Source: Larix kaempferi (Eukaryota > Streptophyta > Pinopsida > Pinales > Pinaceae). Taken from it: DNA of 64,000 nt. Below, piece after piece: positions 7,983 through 19,084 of this stretch (its first letter is position 1; each line of letters starts with the position of its first letter). Position numbers and translations under genes: made by a program. The DNA lies in NCBI GenBank assembly GCA_027924585.1, contig BSBM01000440.1, positions 12,803,501-12,867,500 of the forward strand, written 5' to 3'. The notes beneath the pieces are model-generated. The model worked only from the letters and a program-made list of their open reading frames with translations, was not told the origin of the DNA and did not search any database.

Positions 7983-9161
7983 AATCAATGGTACCTCTTG
8001 GCGCCACGACAGATCATATCTACTCACATAGCAGCTTCCCCATTCTGGTCGCCTTTGTTCAGAGTATTCTGCAGTATGTCACCCGGAAACTCCCTCGACA
8101 GCTACCATCAGCTTCACCCCCCCAGAGTCAGTACATACCCTTCAGTCCCTAAAAGATGATCCCCACACCTACAAGTCAGTTCCCTACGCTGCCAGGTCAA
8201 CCATGTCATCATGCTCTGAACAAAGGAAGTTTGAGTCTACCCATTTTTTTTGACCCAGTTATTTCCTATCCCCACAAGTATGTCAGTCCTACCAGCAGTA
8301 CTACATCACTTCAGTTCTACACCTCGTGCTCCTAGCAAGGAAACATCATTGCCTTGTTAGTTGTTGGTCTCCCTCTGTCGACGACAACCACATTGATTCC
8401 AGAGGATAGACCTAGAGGTCCCTGTGTCTTGGACTCATTACCATTCATGATGAGTGCCTCCGAATCATTTCGAGAGGAATCCTCAGTGCCTCTCCAAATG
8501 GTTGTTTCTCACATGCTCGACTTCAACACCTTCATCGCATCGTTGAGACTCGCACAGGGTATTGGTACGTTCAGTTATTAGTTGAAGACCCCGGATACCA
8601 CCTGACTCCTCCACATATGAGAGTCTACCTATGGATACAACCAGTTCACTCGTTCTATAGATATCCGGGTTGCGCATGGCGACAGCATTCAGATTTACCC
8701 CTGTTTCATACTCCCTTGAGTATACAGTTACATTATTTCTCAGAGATGACTCATAGTCTCTAAGTCCCTACAGATGTTGGACACCTTCCGTTTCAACAGT
8801 TTCACAGTTATTCCAGTGTATCAGTTATTGAGATCAGTCATGATCATGAGTATATCCCACAATCATGTCCCCTCTGGACCATTATGATGTACCAGTATAT
8901 TTCCTTACGTATTAGATCCCCCTTCTTGGGACTAATTGTTTTGTATATGTCTTGATACGAGCATGGGAATGCCCGCCTCGTCCTTCATCAGAGATTATAC
9001 CTCATTCATATTGAGGCAATGTAATATTTTTTGTTTTTGCAGCTTCCAAGAGCCGTGGCTCCAGTCTCCAACCGGTCTCTTCTCTCCCCTAAAACCCAGA
9101 AAAAGGACAAAAGAACTATGATGTCTATCGGCCATACGATGAGCTCCTGCCCTCACACATC
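7983..9161 (+). other. 3' untranslated part of the Tat-like element
   Basis: No ORF of note and no recognised domain on either strand. It contains scattered short repeats of CAGTTATT type. By position it is the 3' untranslated region leading to the polypurine tract. Confidence 0.5.
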
Positions 9162-9170
9162 AGGGGGAAA
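9162..9170 (+). promoter_or_regulatory. 3' polypurine tract of the Tat-like element
   Basis: AGGGGGAAA, followed by TC and then TGTTAACACC, the expected context for plus-strand priming at the left edge of a 3' LTR. Confidence 0.65.
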
Positions 9171-9172
9171 TC

Positions 9173-9895
9173 TGTTAACACCTAAAAAGTGCTCACTAGC
9201 TCATTCCCTTACTCACATGACCCATTTGTCCACTTTTCCACCATCTGAGCCTCTGAAACCAACAAAAGGTCACCAAAAGACCTTAGTACACCCCTTTTTC
9301 CATTAAAAAAGATTATTTTTCCAAGAAAATCATAAAAAACCCTCAAAAAGGGTCCAAATTCCCAAAAATATTAAAAAGGGAATTAAAATATTATTTTTAT
9401 TCAAAAAAGGAAAAAGGAGGGAAAAATACCTAAACTATGTTGGTCAATACCATTGGTTTCCACAAAACCACAAATGGTATTCCTCACCACCAAAACCTAT
9501 AAAAAGGTGGTAGGGGCTCCTCATTTCACATCCTTCCATTATCTCATCCTTATGCTGCTGAAATCTCCCCTGAGCAGTTTTAGCCATTGAAGCAACCTTG
9601 GAGAAAGAGACCTATTGGAGTTTGGAGCTACTCATCTTGGGAGTTGCTCAACATCAACCTTCACCATTGAAGGTAATATCGCAAGCACTTGCTTGCCCCC
9701 CCCACTTTTCAATACAAAAAATTATTTATTATGTTTCTTGTTCTTGATTTTGAAATGTTTACATTATTTGCTTAGATTCTTGCTTAGATCCATGAAAAGT
9801 ATTGTTTATTTAGTTTATTGTTTTTATTTCTATTGAAACTGCTACTACTAGTTAGTAGGTGCCCATAGCACTAAGCTTGGTTGCAAAACCGAGCC
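9173..9895 (+). repeat. 3' LTR of the Tat-like element (right end approximate)
   Basis: Starts TGTTAACACC after the polypurine tract. A TATA box (TATAAAAA, 9498-9505) with a pyrimidine-rich start region after it marks U3/R. The right end is set at about 9885-9895 because minus-strand gypsy RT homology resumes there; GAGCCA at 9891-9895 or TTGCA at 9885 could be the CA end. Without the 5' LTR it cannot be fixed. Confidence 0.55.
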
Positions 9896-10420
9896 AATAG
9901 GGTGCATAAAATGCACATCTTTAGATTTAATGAAATCTAAATCTACCTGCAGCGATCTAACATGAGGCGCAAGACTTGCAGGTGATCCTTTAACAAACTA
10001 AACATAGTCCAGTCATCAAGATACACTTCCAAAATATTACGCATGAATTCTTTGAATGCGGTCACAACGATTCTAGAGAACACAATAGGTGCATTCTTCA
10101 ATCCAAATGGAATCACTGTGTAGGAAAATGATCCCCACTTGGTCACAAAAATGGTTTTTCTGGAATATCCGTCTGCTATCTGCACTTGAAGGTAGCCAGA
10201 AAAACCATCAGTGAACGAATAGCCTTTGCGACCCCCTACATTCTCCAACACCTCGTCGTTGAAAGATGTAGGGAATGACTTGTGTATGAATGTGGCATTA
10301 ACGTTGAACAGATCTACGCAGATGCAGATTTATCATATTTTCTTGTCCTAGACGACCATGGGACTAATCCATTCTAATTCCTCTACTCGAAATATAAGTG
10401 TTGCATCGAACATACGATCT
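9896..10420 (-). pseudogene. Ty3/gypsy reverse transcriptase fragment
   Basis: The minus frame 10251-9943 contains YSFTDGFSGYLQV, FGLKNAPIVFSR and the catalytic VYLDDW, then HLQVLRLMLDRC. After a stop, ISLN and a C-x2-C like stretch continue to about 9900. Upstream, in-frame RT pieces with stops reach about 10420. The finger, palm and part of the thumb regions are present. The rest of pol would lie left of the inserted Tat element, outside the window. Confidence 0.85.
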
Positions 10421-11705
10421 ATATCTTTGTGCACCTTCTCTTTGTACTTGGGGTTCAATTTTTATGGCCTTTTCTTAATGGGTTTGGTCCCTTCCTTCAG
10501 TTGAATCTTCATTTCTACAAGCGCTCATGCAATCCCCTTCATTTCAAAGAAGCTGCACATGAAAAGGTATTTGTATTCCTTGAGAAGGTATACAATATAA
10601 GTGATTATTTATTGATCCCAATAATATTCAATTATGGCCATCTTAGGCTCTTCATCTGTTCCTATATTGTGTTTCTTCGTCTTAAGGGTCTCCCAAAATT
10701 CTAGTGCAATGCTACAAGATGGATCATCTTGCACAGTGTGTTCTCCTGTAGTTTCCTTAATTTGTATATTGTGTGGGTCATCTTCATCATTAGGTTATTT
10801 ACCCTCTACTTTCCAACAGTATATAGTTTTGTCCAATCTTTCCATGTCCTGATGATAGGCATAGATGACCCTTTGCATCAGATCCTAATGTGGTCTTTCT
10901 CCAAACATGACTTGCTTGATTCTATGGAGAACTTTGGCCATGTTCAGATCTCTTGTATTGAATTTGAATGTGGCAGTAAATTCGTTAGAAAATTTTGTCC
11001 AATCTTTTGTCTTCCTTCTTCTCTCCTGCTGAACATACCAACTTCATGGTATAACATTTAATATGTGATAAAATATATGTACCCATTGACTACGTGATAA
11101 ATCCTTCATCTCCCACCTTTAGTAACAAAATTCAAGGTGTTCAATGGGGTTCTCATTTCCCTTGAATCTATTCAACAATTCCAAGTCAGCAATGGGTTGG
11201 AATCTTTGTTTGAGACATGTCTACACTATTTCCTAGTTGCTCAAATATTCCTTGTGTGTTTCCACCATTGTGTAGGTGTTCCTCGGGTGACAGCATTCAT
11301 TGATTCTACTTATCGATCACATGGAATTTGTGCTTGCATTTGTTCGAGGAAAGTATCTAATTTCTCTATTCCATTGAACATAGGTGGTTCACGCAACTCT
11401 GATCCAATCCAGCGCCCCAATTTTATGATTCACACACATATCCTTGTGGACACCTCATATAAATGATTCTTCCATCGATCCATCACATCCTGTGAATTTG
11501 TGTCGAATGAATTGACACAGCGCTAACTGATCTCTCTATCCACTGTGGGGTTTATGTAATACTCTTTTCTAGCAATCACATTATAAATGTTTTCTATTTC
11601 TCCCTCATCAATGTCGTCCCAAACCAGCTATGGGTACCTTCCTCCTTCTGTAGCATCTAACGGAACTACGACGCGCAGTTCATCAGACTCAAAGGACATG
11701 CATCT
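10421..11705 (-). pseudogene. Decayed middle of the minus-strand gypsy (protease-RT interval)
   Basis: No long minus ORF remains. Short stretches fit the region that in the sister element (28240-29400) joins protease to RT, such as the KYKEKVHKDIDRM-like stretch near 10450. Assignment is by position and weak similarity only. Confidence 0.45.
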
Positions 11706-11930
11706 TTACTTCATCTTCATAATTGCATTGTTATAAAAGGCCAAATCTATCCCCAACAACACATGATATGGATCAGTGTCCTCTATTATTTCTATTGCTT
11801 CAAACTCCGACATGGTTTTTACCCCGTCAATATTTACTTCCACATCGGTCAGCCTACCAATGGGAAAATCTTTATACTGGTTTTCTAGTCTGAGTTGGAT
11901 GGGATACCACACCAACTTTGGCTTACCCAT
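11706..11930 (-). pseudogene. C-terminal half of a gypsy aspartic protease
   Basis: The minus frame reads GKPKLVW, then PIGRLTDVEVNIDGVKT, EFEAIEI and HVLLGIDLAFYNNA. This is colinear with the + strand protease segment at 27997-28200 (PIGRVPRLVVDIEGMKTYAD, ALLGIGWAND). The N-terminal half with the active-site loop lies on the other side of the copia insertion, at 19085-19513. Confidence 0.8.
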
Positions 11931-11935
11931 AACAT

Positions 11936-12581
11936 TGTTATTTTTTCAGAATTTAATACATTCTAATCTAGGATCTTAACTGAAATAACAACATGTACAG
12001 CATATCAAGCATAAGAGACAAGAGACAAGAGACACAAAACATTTCACCGGGGAAAACCAAGAAGGTGAAAAACCCCGCAACTTCCTCAGAGATAGAATAA
12101 GAATCAATACAATGATCACCATGATCAAACCCAAGAGATAGTTATCTACAGCAGCATGCTCCTCCTCCACTTGTGCACATCCTCCTCTTCTCTCACTAAT
12201 GCGAAGTGAGTGAACAATAGAATGTGTAAAATGAGAGAGACACGCTCTTTATTTATAAACTACATCACTTGACCTTTACTCAACTAGGTCGGCCCTAACT
12301 TAACCACATAACATAATGTTGACTATGCCAACCCCCAATAGGGTGGTCTAATAGCCCTTTGACCCACATGACTCATACAGGGCCGACCCCAACAAGGTGG
12401 TCTAATAACCCATCAAGTATAAGTTACGGCACTTACAATATAACTTGCAACACTTGCAAGTACACATGACGACACTTCCAATCGGAGGAATAATACATCT
12501 CCATTGGGGATACAATAAAGTACAAATGTAATACATACAATATACAAGTGAATATATACCGAAGTTACAAATACATCAACA
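11936..12581 (-). repeat. 3' LTR of the copia element
   Basis: On the minus strand it starts TGTTGATGTATTTG (12581) and ends with CA at 11936. Minus TATA box TATAAATA at 12257-12250. It matches 18434-19079 along its whole length with scattered substitutions. Confidence 0.9.
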
Positions 12582-12590
12582 CTCCCTCTT
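12582..12590 (-). promoter_or_regulatory. Polypurine tract of the copia element
   Basis: AAGAGGGAG on the minus strand, directly next to the TG of the 3' LTR. Confidence 0.75.
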
Positions 12591-12870
12591 AACTAGGAAG
12601 GTATTCTCTTGACATAAGTCATCAATACATATAGGCACAAGTCTTCAATACTGGAGCTGGATCATCATCACTGGATCACGGAGCATCATCGTCACTGTTG
12701 TCATACTCGTCATCTCGATCACTGGTGCTATCTCATAATTCTTCTCGTCATAGGAATTTCTATAGAGCTAACCCCTTTTCATGCTAGATGTAGGCCCAAC
12801 ACCTGTAGGTCTTCATCATCACTAGCCATACTATGGAATCCTCAGGACTTATTACGTGTGTCAAAAAAAC

Positions 12871-13135
12871 CTCGAAAGAGCATCCCAGGACTTTAATGAG
12901 CTCACTGCTCAACCTATCAAATCTCCCAGGGCAATATTATATGTGACCTCCACAAAACCTCGAAAGAGCATCCCAGGACTGATTACGAGCACACAGCTCA
13001 ACCTATCGGATCTCCCAGGGAAATATTACATGTGGTCATGGAAAAAACTTGAAAGAGCATCCCAGGATTGATTACAAGCACATAGCTCAACCTATTGGAT
13101 CTCCCAGGATCTTTTACATGCAACTGTACAACCTG
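12871..13135. repeat. 88-89-bp tandem repeat, three copies
   Basis: CTCGAAAGAGCATCCCAGGA-type starts at 12871, 12959 and 13048. Each unit also carries GCTCAACCTAT and GGATCTCCCAGG. It lies in the 3' untranslated part of the copia element. Confidence 0.8.
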
Positions 13136-13199
13136 TCCATGACCACAGAGTATCATCCTGATACTCATGATCATACTGCTCATGTCATCTCAGCGAGCA

Positions 13200-13345
13200 A
13201 GCCATCAAGTAGGTACACCTCAGGACTAATTACACTGCCTCTGCAAAACCTGCAAGATCTCCAAGGACTGATTACACTACCTCTTTAAAACCTGCAAGAG
13301 CATCTCAGGACTGATTATATGCCTCTGCAAAACCTGTGTACCATA
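13200..13345. repeat. About 50-bp repeat of the same theme, three diverged units
   Basis: Units contain CAGGACTGATTA and GCCTCTGCAAAACCTG. The shared CAGGACTGATTA motif links it to the 88-bp repeat next to it. Confidence 0.6.
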
Positions 13346-13426
13346 CTGTCACCTCATCATCTTCAGATCACCTCATCGTCCATAGAGCACAACCCAGATG
13401 CACATCACACAGCACTTACACTCACC

Positions 13427-13790
13427 GGCATGGGAAGACACACTTCAACCATCCGTGAAAGGCTCAGCACTTATATCTATGCCATGGGAAGACACACTTC
13501 AACCATGCGAGAATGGAACAACACTTATATCGCAGCCATGGGAAGACACACTTCAACCATTCTCGAATGGCACAGCACTTATACCGCAGCCATGGGAAGA
13601 CACACTTCAACCATGCTAGAATGGCACAGCACTTATATCACAGCCATGGGAAGACACACTTCAACCATGCTCGAATGGCACAGCACTTATATCGCAGCCA
13701 CGGGAAGACACACTTAAACCATGTTGGAATGGATCGAGCCCTTATATCTACACCATGGGAGGACACACCTACCACCATGTGATAATGGCT
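13427..13790. repeat. 54-bp minisatellite, about 6.7 copies
   Basis: Units start at 13427, 13481, 13535, 13589, 13643, 13697 and 13751, with the consensus start GCCATGGGAAGACACACTTC. Because 54 is a multiple of three the + strand stays open as an 18-residue repeat, but the array lies in the copia 3' untranslated region on the opposite strand, so coding is unlikely. Confidence 0.92.
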
Positions 13791-13816
13791 CATGTGCATC
13801 TGTGTCTCCGGACTCA

Positions 13817-14617
13817 TCACTTCCCCTTGGAAGGAATCTCGATCTGAAGTACACCAAGCCTCTCTCTGAAGTACTCAAACTTCACTCTGGCCAGCGGCTT
13901 GGTCAACACATCAGCTATATGCTCGTCCGTCGCAACATACAAGAGCTTCACTGCTCCTCTCTGCACCATATCCCTGATATAGTGATATTTTATCTCGATG
14001 TGCTTCGACCTGTCATGGAACATGGGGTTCTCGGATAGCTTCACACAATTCTAGTTGTCACAAAAGATACCAGTAGCATCCAACGGGAGATCAAATAACT
14101 CAGACAGTAGCTTCCTCAACCATATTGCCTCACAACTAGCCGAACAAGCTGCAACATACTCTGCTTCGGTTGTACTCAGTGCTACACAAGACTGCTTGCT
14201 GCTAAACCAAGAGATCACACCTGATCCCATACTGAAGTAGCACCCCGAAGTGCTCTTCCTATCTGCAGCACTTCTTGCCCAATCTAAATCAACATAACCC
14301 TCTAGGTTAAACTTTTGATTCGCATCATACTTGAGCCCATAATCAACTGTACCCTTCAGGTACCTGAGAATATGCTTTACAGCAACCATGTAAACACTTC
14401 TCGGATCCGTCAAGAACTGGCTCAATGTGTTCACAGCAAAGAAAATATCTGGTCTTGTGTTCGTTAGGTACATCAAGGACCCAATCATCTAACGATACAC
14501 CATGACATCAACTGGCTCAGATGAAGCATCACATAGAAGCTTCAAGTTCGATGCCATAGGTGTGGCCATGGCCTTACAGTCCATCATCCCAAACCTCTTC
14601 AGGATACCTACTGCATA
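13817..14617 (-). pseudogene. Ty1/copia RNase H and RT C-terminus
   Basis: Minus frames give KRFGMMDCKAMATPM, then YLTNTRPDIFFAVNTLSQF, RYLKGTVDYGL, DLDWARSAADRKSTSGC, ALSTTEAEYVAA and ADVLTKPLAR, the standard end of Ty1/copia pol. Stops at about 14488 and 14044 break the frame. The RNase H acids are visible in DLDWA and TEAEY. The piece is contiguous with 15015-15812 once the solo LTR between them is ignored. Confidence 0.92.
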
Positions 14618-14622
14618 CTTCC

Positions 14623-15014
14623 TGAGATGAACCTGCAATAATTAATTAATGAAAACACACGAAATAGCAGAAATAACAGAACTCAGAATCACTTTTATAT
14701 TGATCGCGGGCCACTTCGAGGGGGCAACCTCCTTCGAGCAAGCTCAATACAAATAACTTCACAGTACCTTCATTGGTCTCAACACAAACTTATTTACTAA
14801 GTCTAGGTGCCAATACCATGTGTCAATACAAACCATGGGCCAATACAAAATATGGATCAACAATTACTATGGGATGACTTACAAAGCATATGCATCCAAC
14901 AACAATAATACAAACTATGGATCAACAAATACTACAAGACGACTTACAAAGCATATGCATCCAACAACATTATACTAACAAAGTAAATAGAAGGGTTGAC
15001 ATGGGTTCCTAACA
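14623..15014 (-). mobile_element. 392-bp solo LTR inside copia RT
   Basis: Starts TGAGATGAACC and ends CCTAACA on the + strand (TGTTAGGAACC...TCTCA on the minus). It is flanked by a perfect 5-bp duplication CTTCC at 14618-14622 and 15015-15019. RT coding (GQGK / YAVGIL) is continuous across it. The orientation is inferred from the TGTT start. Confidence 0.85.
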
Positions 15015-15812
15015 CTTCCCTTGTCCAAGGAAGATTCTATCTGCACTTTGCCACACCTCCATGCCTAGAAAATACTGCATCATCCCCAAGTCCTTCATCT
15101 CGAACTCGGCAGCAAGCTTCCTCTTCGTGTCAGCAATCAGTCTATCCTCTCCTGTAACAAACAGGTCATCCACATATAGGAGTAGTATCACAGGATTTTC
15201 TTCCTCAACCTTGTAGTAGAGGTTGGAATCTGCTTTACTCTTGGTAAAGCCCAAACTGGATAGAAAACTATCCATCCTACCATACCAAGTCCTAAGAGCT
15301 TGCTTCAAGCCATACAAGGCTTGCTTCAATCTGCACACATGTGACTCCCTATCATGTGTCTCAAAACCAAGTGGTTACTCCACATACACTTCCTCTTCAA
15401 CTTCACCATTCAAGAAAGTTGTCTTGACATCCATCTGGTGTATCTTCCATTTCATCACTACAGCCAGAGCAAGTACTGATCTGATGGAAGTGTATCTGGA
15501 TACAGGAGCACAAGTCTCTTCATAGTCTATTCCCTTTTTCTTTTTTGGGGGGAGAAGCCACGAGCTACAAATCTCGCTTTGTATTTCTCTATGCTACCAT
15601 CTGCAGCATGCTCGATCTTTGGAAGTCACAACATACTTCCCATCTGGTCTGGGGACCACATCCCAAACATCTTTCTTCATGATCGACAGATCATGGTATT
15701 CTTCCATTACTTCATCCTGGATCCTGAGAACTTCAATATCTTCAATAGATAGCTTTTTTACTGGAACAAATGTTGTAGTCCTTCTTTTGTAGGTGATGGT
15801 ATATGATCTTTC
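15015..15812 (-). pseudogene. Ty1/copia reverse transcriptase, N-terminal and catalytic part
   Basis: In minus order: EVMEEYHDLSI, WDVVPRP, KARFVARG, DYEETCAPV, HQMDVKTTFLNG, then 15338-15009 with LKQALYGLKQALRTWY and the catalytic LLYVDDLFVTG, ending at FLGQGK. One frameshift near 15545 and a stop near 15376 are visible. A pyrimidine-rich TGTCTTGTAG precedes the first recognisable residue, so a splice acceptor at 15813 is possible. Confidence 0.9.
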
Positions 15813-17134
15813 CTACAAGACAAGTTAAATTGCATGATTAGAGACATCTCATAGTTTTCAGAACAAATTCTTACATGTAAAGAAATATGTCATATAGTCA
15901 TACAATTATTTTAGCCAATGCTTCAATACAGCATGTATCCATACCCCGTAACTTTCTAGATGCCTTCCAATCTCTACCAGAACATTGTTAAGAGTGTGCA
16001 CAACTCCCAACATGTCAGCAAAGAGGTTTCATTCTAGATAAGTAGCAATGGAATGTTTTACAGTGCCATAGGCCACTTACCCATTACATGCATATTAGTA
16101 GTATATTGTTCATTAGTGCAATTATTCTAATTTGCATAATACACAACCTAAGTCTAGGAACATAGGTATATACATTTTTTTAACAATATTATTTAAACAA
16201 TAAGAAATGACAATTCAAATACTTATCTTTGTTTGTTGTTGGGTAGACTCCCTCTCAATCTTTGCTTCCTTGCAAGAACTACTGGAGTGTGCTCCCTCTT
16301 GATCTTTGCTTCTTGGATTACCTGTCCTTGAACTTATATCCATCCTTGATCACTATGCATGATTACTAGTATCATCATTGTGTTATCCTTGAGATCTCAT
16401 ACATAATCATACATTCATTAGTATAATCTTAATACTATCAAAACACAATAATCTTAAACATGTATAGTCATGATCATTTCAAACATAGATAATAAACATT
16501 AGCATTCAAAGTTTCAGGGAAGACTTCTCTTACTCATGTATATTCATATTTGACCATAGAACACTTCTGGTTAGTCATATCATCAATCAAGGTAAGAGAC
16601 ATAATATGCATAAACCCTAGATTACTCAAACTTGTAACTTCATGAGTAATCATTATCAATCATAAAAAAGTATAATATCCTTACATAGGGTAGGATTCTA
16701 ACTTGATATAGGAAAAAACATACCTGGTCATCATATTTGCTAGTTATGTTTAGCAATGTTTTTCTTGTTCTCTTCAATGACCTGCATAACTCATAATTTA
16801 ACCATTGTAGAACCAAATTATATATACCTCTATGTGATCCATGACTATGGATGAGTCTTTCTCTTCATGTCACTATGGTCTTGATCTAGGACTTGATTTG
16901 TACCTTCATGTTAGCGAATAACATTCTCCTCATACAACACCACAGTGCATTAGTACAATCATAATACAATCATAAGTGGACCATAACCCTAATCAATGAA
17001 TGTCTTCTATCATGCATTCATACTTTTACTAGGGTGATAAGACAAGTCTAGAATTAAACAAGATTGTTACTAAACTCAATAACATGAATACAATCATATT
17101 ATAAACTTAATCATGAACAGATTTCAAAACATAC
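15813..17134 (-). other. Non-coding stretch where copia protease and integrase would be, with splice-like signals
   Basis: AT-rich, no ORF and no integrase motif. On the minus strand, donors CAG|GTATGTTTT at 17135/17134 and 16724/16723 and an acceptor TTATGCAG at 16782 outline an exon-like block 16781-16724. This is either real intron structure in the element's RNA or foreign sequence that replaced the middle of pol. Confidence 0.4.
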
Positions 17135-17137
17135 CTG

Positions 17138-17310
17138 TAAGTCATACCTGTCGAGTTTGCTTGTAATCTTCTTATGTAATGCCTTAGCCTCATCTCCCTC
17201 TAAAACTGGAACTTCTTCACTTATGCAGGTGACCAATCCATTCTCTTCTAGGATTAACCCAATCCACTTGATTTGCAAAAACTGGATCTAGATCTGGATT
17301 AGGGTTTGTC
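17138..17310 (-). pseudogene. Copia-like Gag fragment
   Basis: A minus frame reads KWIGLILEENGLVTCIS then EEVPVLEGDEAKALHKK and ends SKLD before a CAGGTATG. This fits the N-terminal Gag segment of plant Ty1/copia elements (W-I-LIL-E-G pattern). It is too short to be certain. Confidence 0.45.
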
Positions 17311-18420
17311 AGGGAAACCCTAAAAATTCAAACTTTGAATTTCAAACTTGTGAAAGGATAGAAAGATGCGCCTTGATGAGCTGTTCAACTTGATATACTC
17401 AGAATTTGAAAACTGCAAAGTTTCACCCCTCAAATTTGCTTTTTAATCTTCTGAATTCACTAAGAGGACCCTGAATTAGGGTTTGAGTTTCCTGGAGCTT
17501 CACCCAACCAAATATTTTGATCCAAAACTCTAAACTTCTATTTTTCCAAGGCGCTTCTAGCTATTGTCACAGATTTCAAAAATTCTCATTTTTGCAGAAG
17601 ACCTAATTTTTCACCTTTCCGATCAAAGTCCCGAACTAGGCTTTGATCAAGACCGGCCTTCTGCCCAACCAAAAAATTTTATTTTGGTCTCTAAATTTAT
17701 ATTTTTATGAGGATCATCCAGCAATGGTCTCCAATTACAAAAATTCCAACTTTCTCCGAAACCCTAAATTCCTGTAGTCGTGAATGAAGGTGCTCAAAAT
17801 CCAATTCTGTTTTGACAGAAATATGCACCTGATTGTTTCTGGTGTAACTCAGAAATTTCAGATCTATAAGGCCTGCAAATTATTCTTGTGGTAGCCTGAC
17901 CTGTTAACTTTCCAACCCCACAGGTATGACCTCAAATGGATTCTCTGAGAGAGAGTTATTCCAAGTGTCGCAATGTGGCCTGTTTATGGGATAAAACAGG
18001 AGAGCGAACTTGTACGGAGTGCCACGTGGCATTGGTTCAATTTAGGCCTCTGAAAATTGGACCTATGAAAGTACAGTCCATGCCCTACCTGCCAATTTTC
18101 ACGAAATTTCATTTGGATCTTCCTATCCCAAGTTGTGACCTTTTTTCCTAGGTCACCTATTTATGACTGAGATCTGGAAGAGGGAGAAACCCTATATTGT
18201 ACAGATCATAAATCTGAAAGTACAATGAATTAGAGGCTCTCCTTCGAAAACAAGGTACATGAGGATCTTATCTTCGACTGGTAAGATTTTCAGATCCTAA
18301 AACTTTGCCAAAATGAATTTATAGCAAAAGTGATACGATGACGGGTTTTTGCTATATCAAGCCCTAGCTTCGCAAGTGCAACAAGTGTCATAAATGCCAT
18401 ACCATGCCTTCTTTCAGGCT
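17311..18420 (-). other. Leader region of the copia element, non-coding
   Basis: No ORF is recognised. Several CCTAAA/CCCTAA-rich stretches occur, and a minus-strand TATA-like CATAAATAGG lies near 18160. It sits between the primer site and the gag-like piece, so it is probably a long leader. Confidence 0.4.
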
Positions 18421-18421
18421 A

Positions 18422-18433
18422 GCTCTGACTCCA
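18422..18433 (-). promoter_or_regulatory. Primer binding site of the copia element (initiator Met tRNA type)
   Basis: On the minus strand TGGAGTCAGAGC directly follows the LTR end CTAACA. It differs by two bases from the usual plant TGGTATCAGAGC. Confidence 0.75.
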
Positions 18434-19079
18434 TGTTAGTTTTTCAGAATTTCATACATTCTGATCTAGGCTATTAACTGAAAGAACAACATGTACAGCA
18501 AATCAAGCATAAGAGACAAGAGACAAGAGACACAAAACATTTCACCAGGGAAAACCAAGAAGGTGAAAAACCCCGCAACTTCCTCAGAGATAGAATAAGC
18601 ATCAATACAATGATCACCATGATCAAACCCAAGAGATAGTTATCTACAGCAGCATGCTCCTCCTCCACTTTTGCGCATCGTCCTCTTCTCTCACTAATGT
18701 GAAGTGAGTGAACAATAGAATGTGTAAAATGAGAGAGACACGCTCTCTATTTATACACTACATCACTTGACCTTTACTCAACTAGGTCGGCCCTAACTTA
18801 ACCACATAACATAATGCTGACTGGGACGACCCCCAATAGGGTGGTCTAATAACCCTTTGACCCACATGACTCATACAGGGCCAACCCCAACAAGGTGGTC
18901 TAATAACCCATCAAGTATAAGTTACGACACTTACAATATAACTTGCGACACTTGCAAGTACATATGATGACACTTCCAATCAGAGGAATAATACATCTCC
19001 GTTGGGGATACAATAAAGTACAAATGTAATACATACAATATACAAGTGAATATCTTCCAAAGTTACAAATACATCAAAA
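18434..19079 (-). repeat. 5' LTR of the copia element
   Basis: Same length as 11936-12581. Its outer end reads TTTTGATG instead of TGTTGATG, so the terminal bases have mutated. The A-run at the junction blurs the exact edge. Confidence 0.88.
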
Positions 19080-19084
19080 AAAAC

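Larger units (their letters stand above)
1..9895 (+). mobile_element. Tat-like Ty3/gypsy LTR retrotransposon, 5' part outside the window
   Basis: In order on the + strand this holds gag-pol, a separate second RNase H ORF, a dyad repeat, an antisense PMD gene, a palindrome array, tandem repeats, a polypurine tract and a 3' LTR. Plant Tat-clade elements are known for an extra archaeal-type RNase H and for additional, sometimes antisense, ORFs between pol and the 3' LTR, and both are seen here. The coding part has only one clear frameshift and one stop, so it is younger than its surroundings. It appears to be inserted into the RT of a minus-strand gypsy element that resumes at about 9896. The 5' LTR and primer binding site lie left of the window, so LTR age and target duplication cannot be read. 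Confidence 0.82.
11936..19079 (-). mobile_element. Ty1/copia element, gag and RT-RNase H left, protease and integrase missing
   Basis: Two LTRs of the same length (646 bp, 11936-12581 and 18434-19079), a Met-type primer site inside the right LTR and a polypurine tract inside the left one fix the minus orientation. RT and RNase H of Ty1/copia type lie at 15812-13817. Between the gag-like piece and RT there is no protease, integrase or zinc knuckle. It splits the protease of the older minus gypsy. The flanks AACAT (11931-11935) and AAAAC (19080-19084) do not form a clean target duplication. Confidence 0.85.

Noticed and set aside
11976-12170. 64-residue hydrophobic protein (also at 18474-18668)
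   Set aside because: It lies in the two copia LTRs on the minus strand, is identical in position in both, and its hydrophobicity comes from T-rich codons. It is LTR sequence.
13319-13820. Repeat proteins of 18-residue units
   Set aside because: A by-product of a 54-bp minisatellite, antisense to the copia element, with no promoter or domain.
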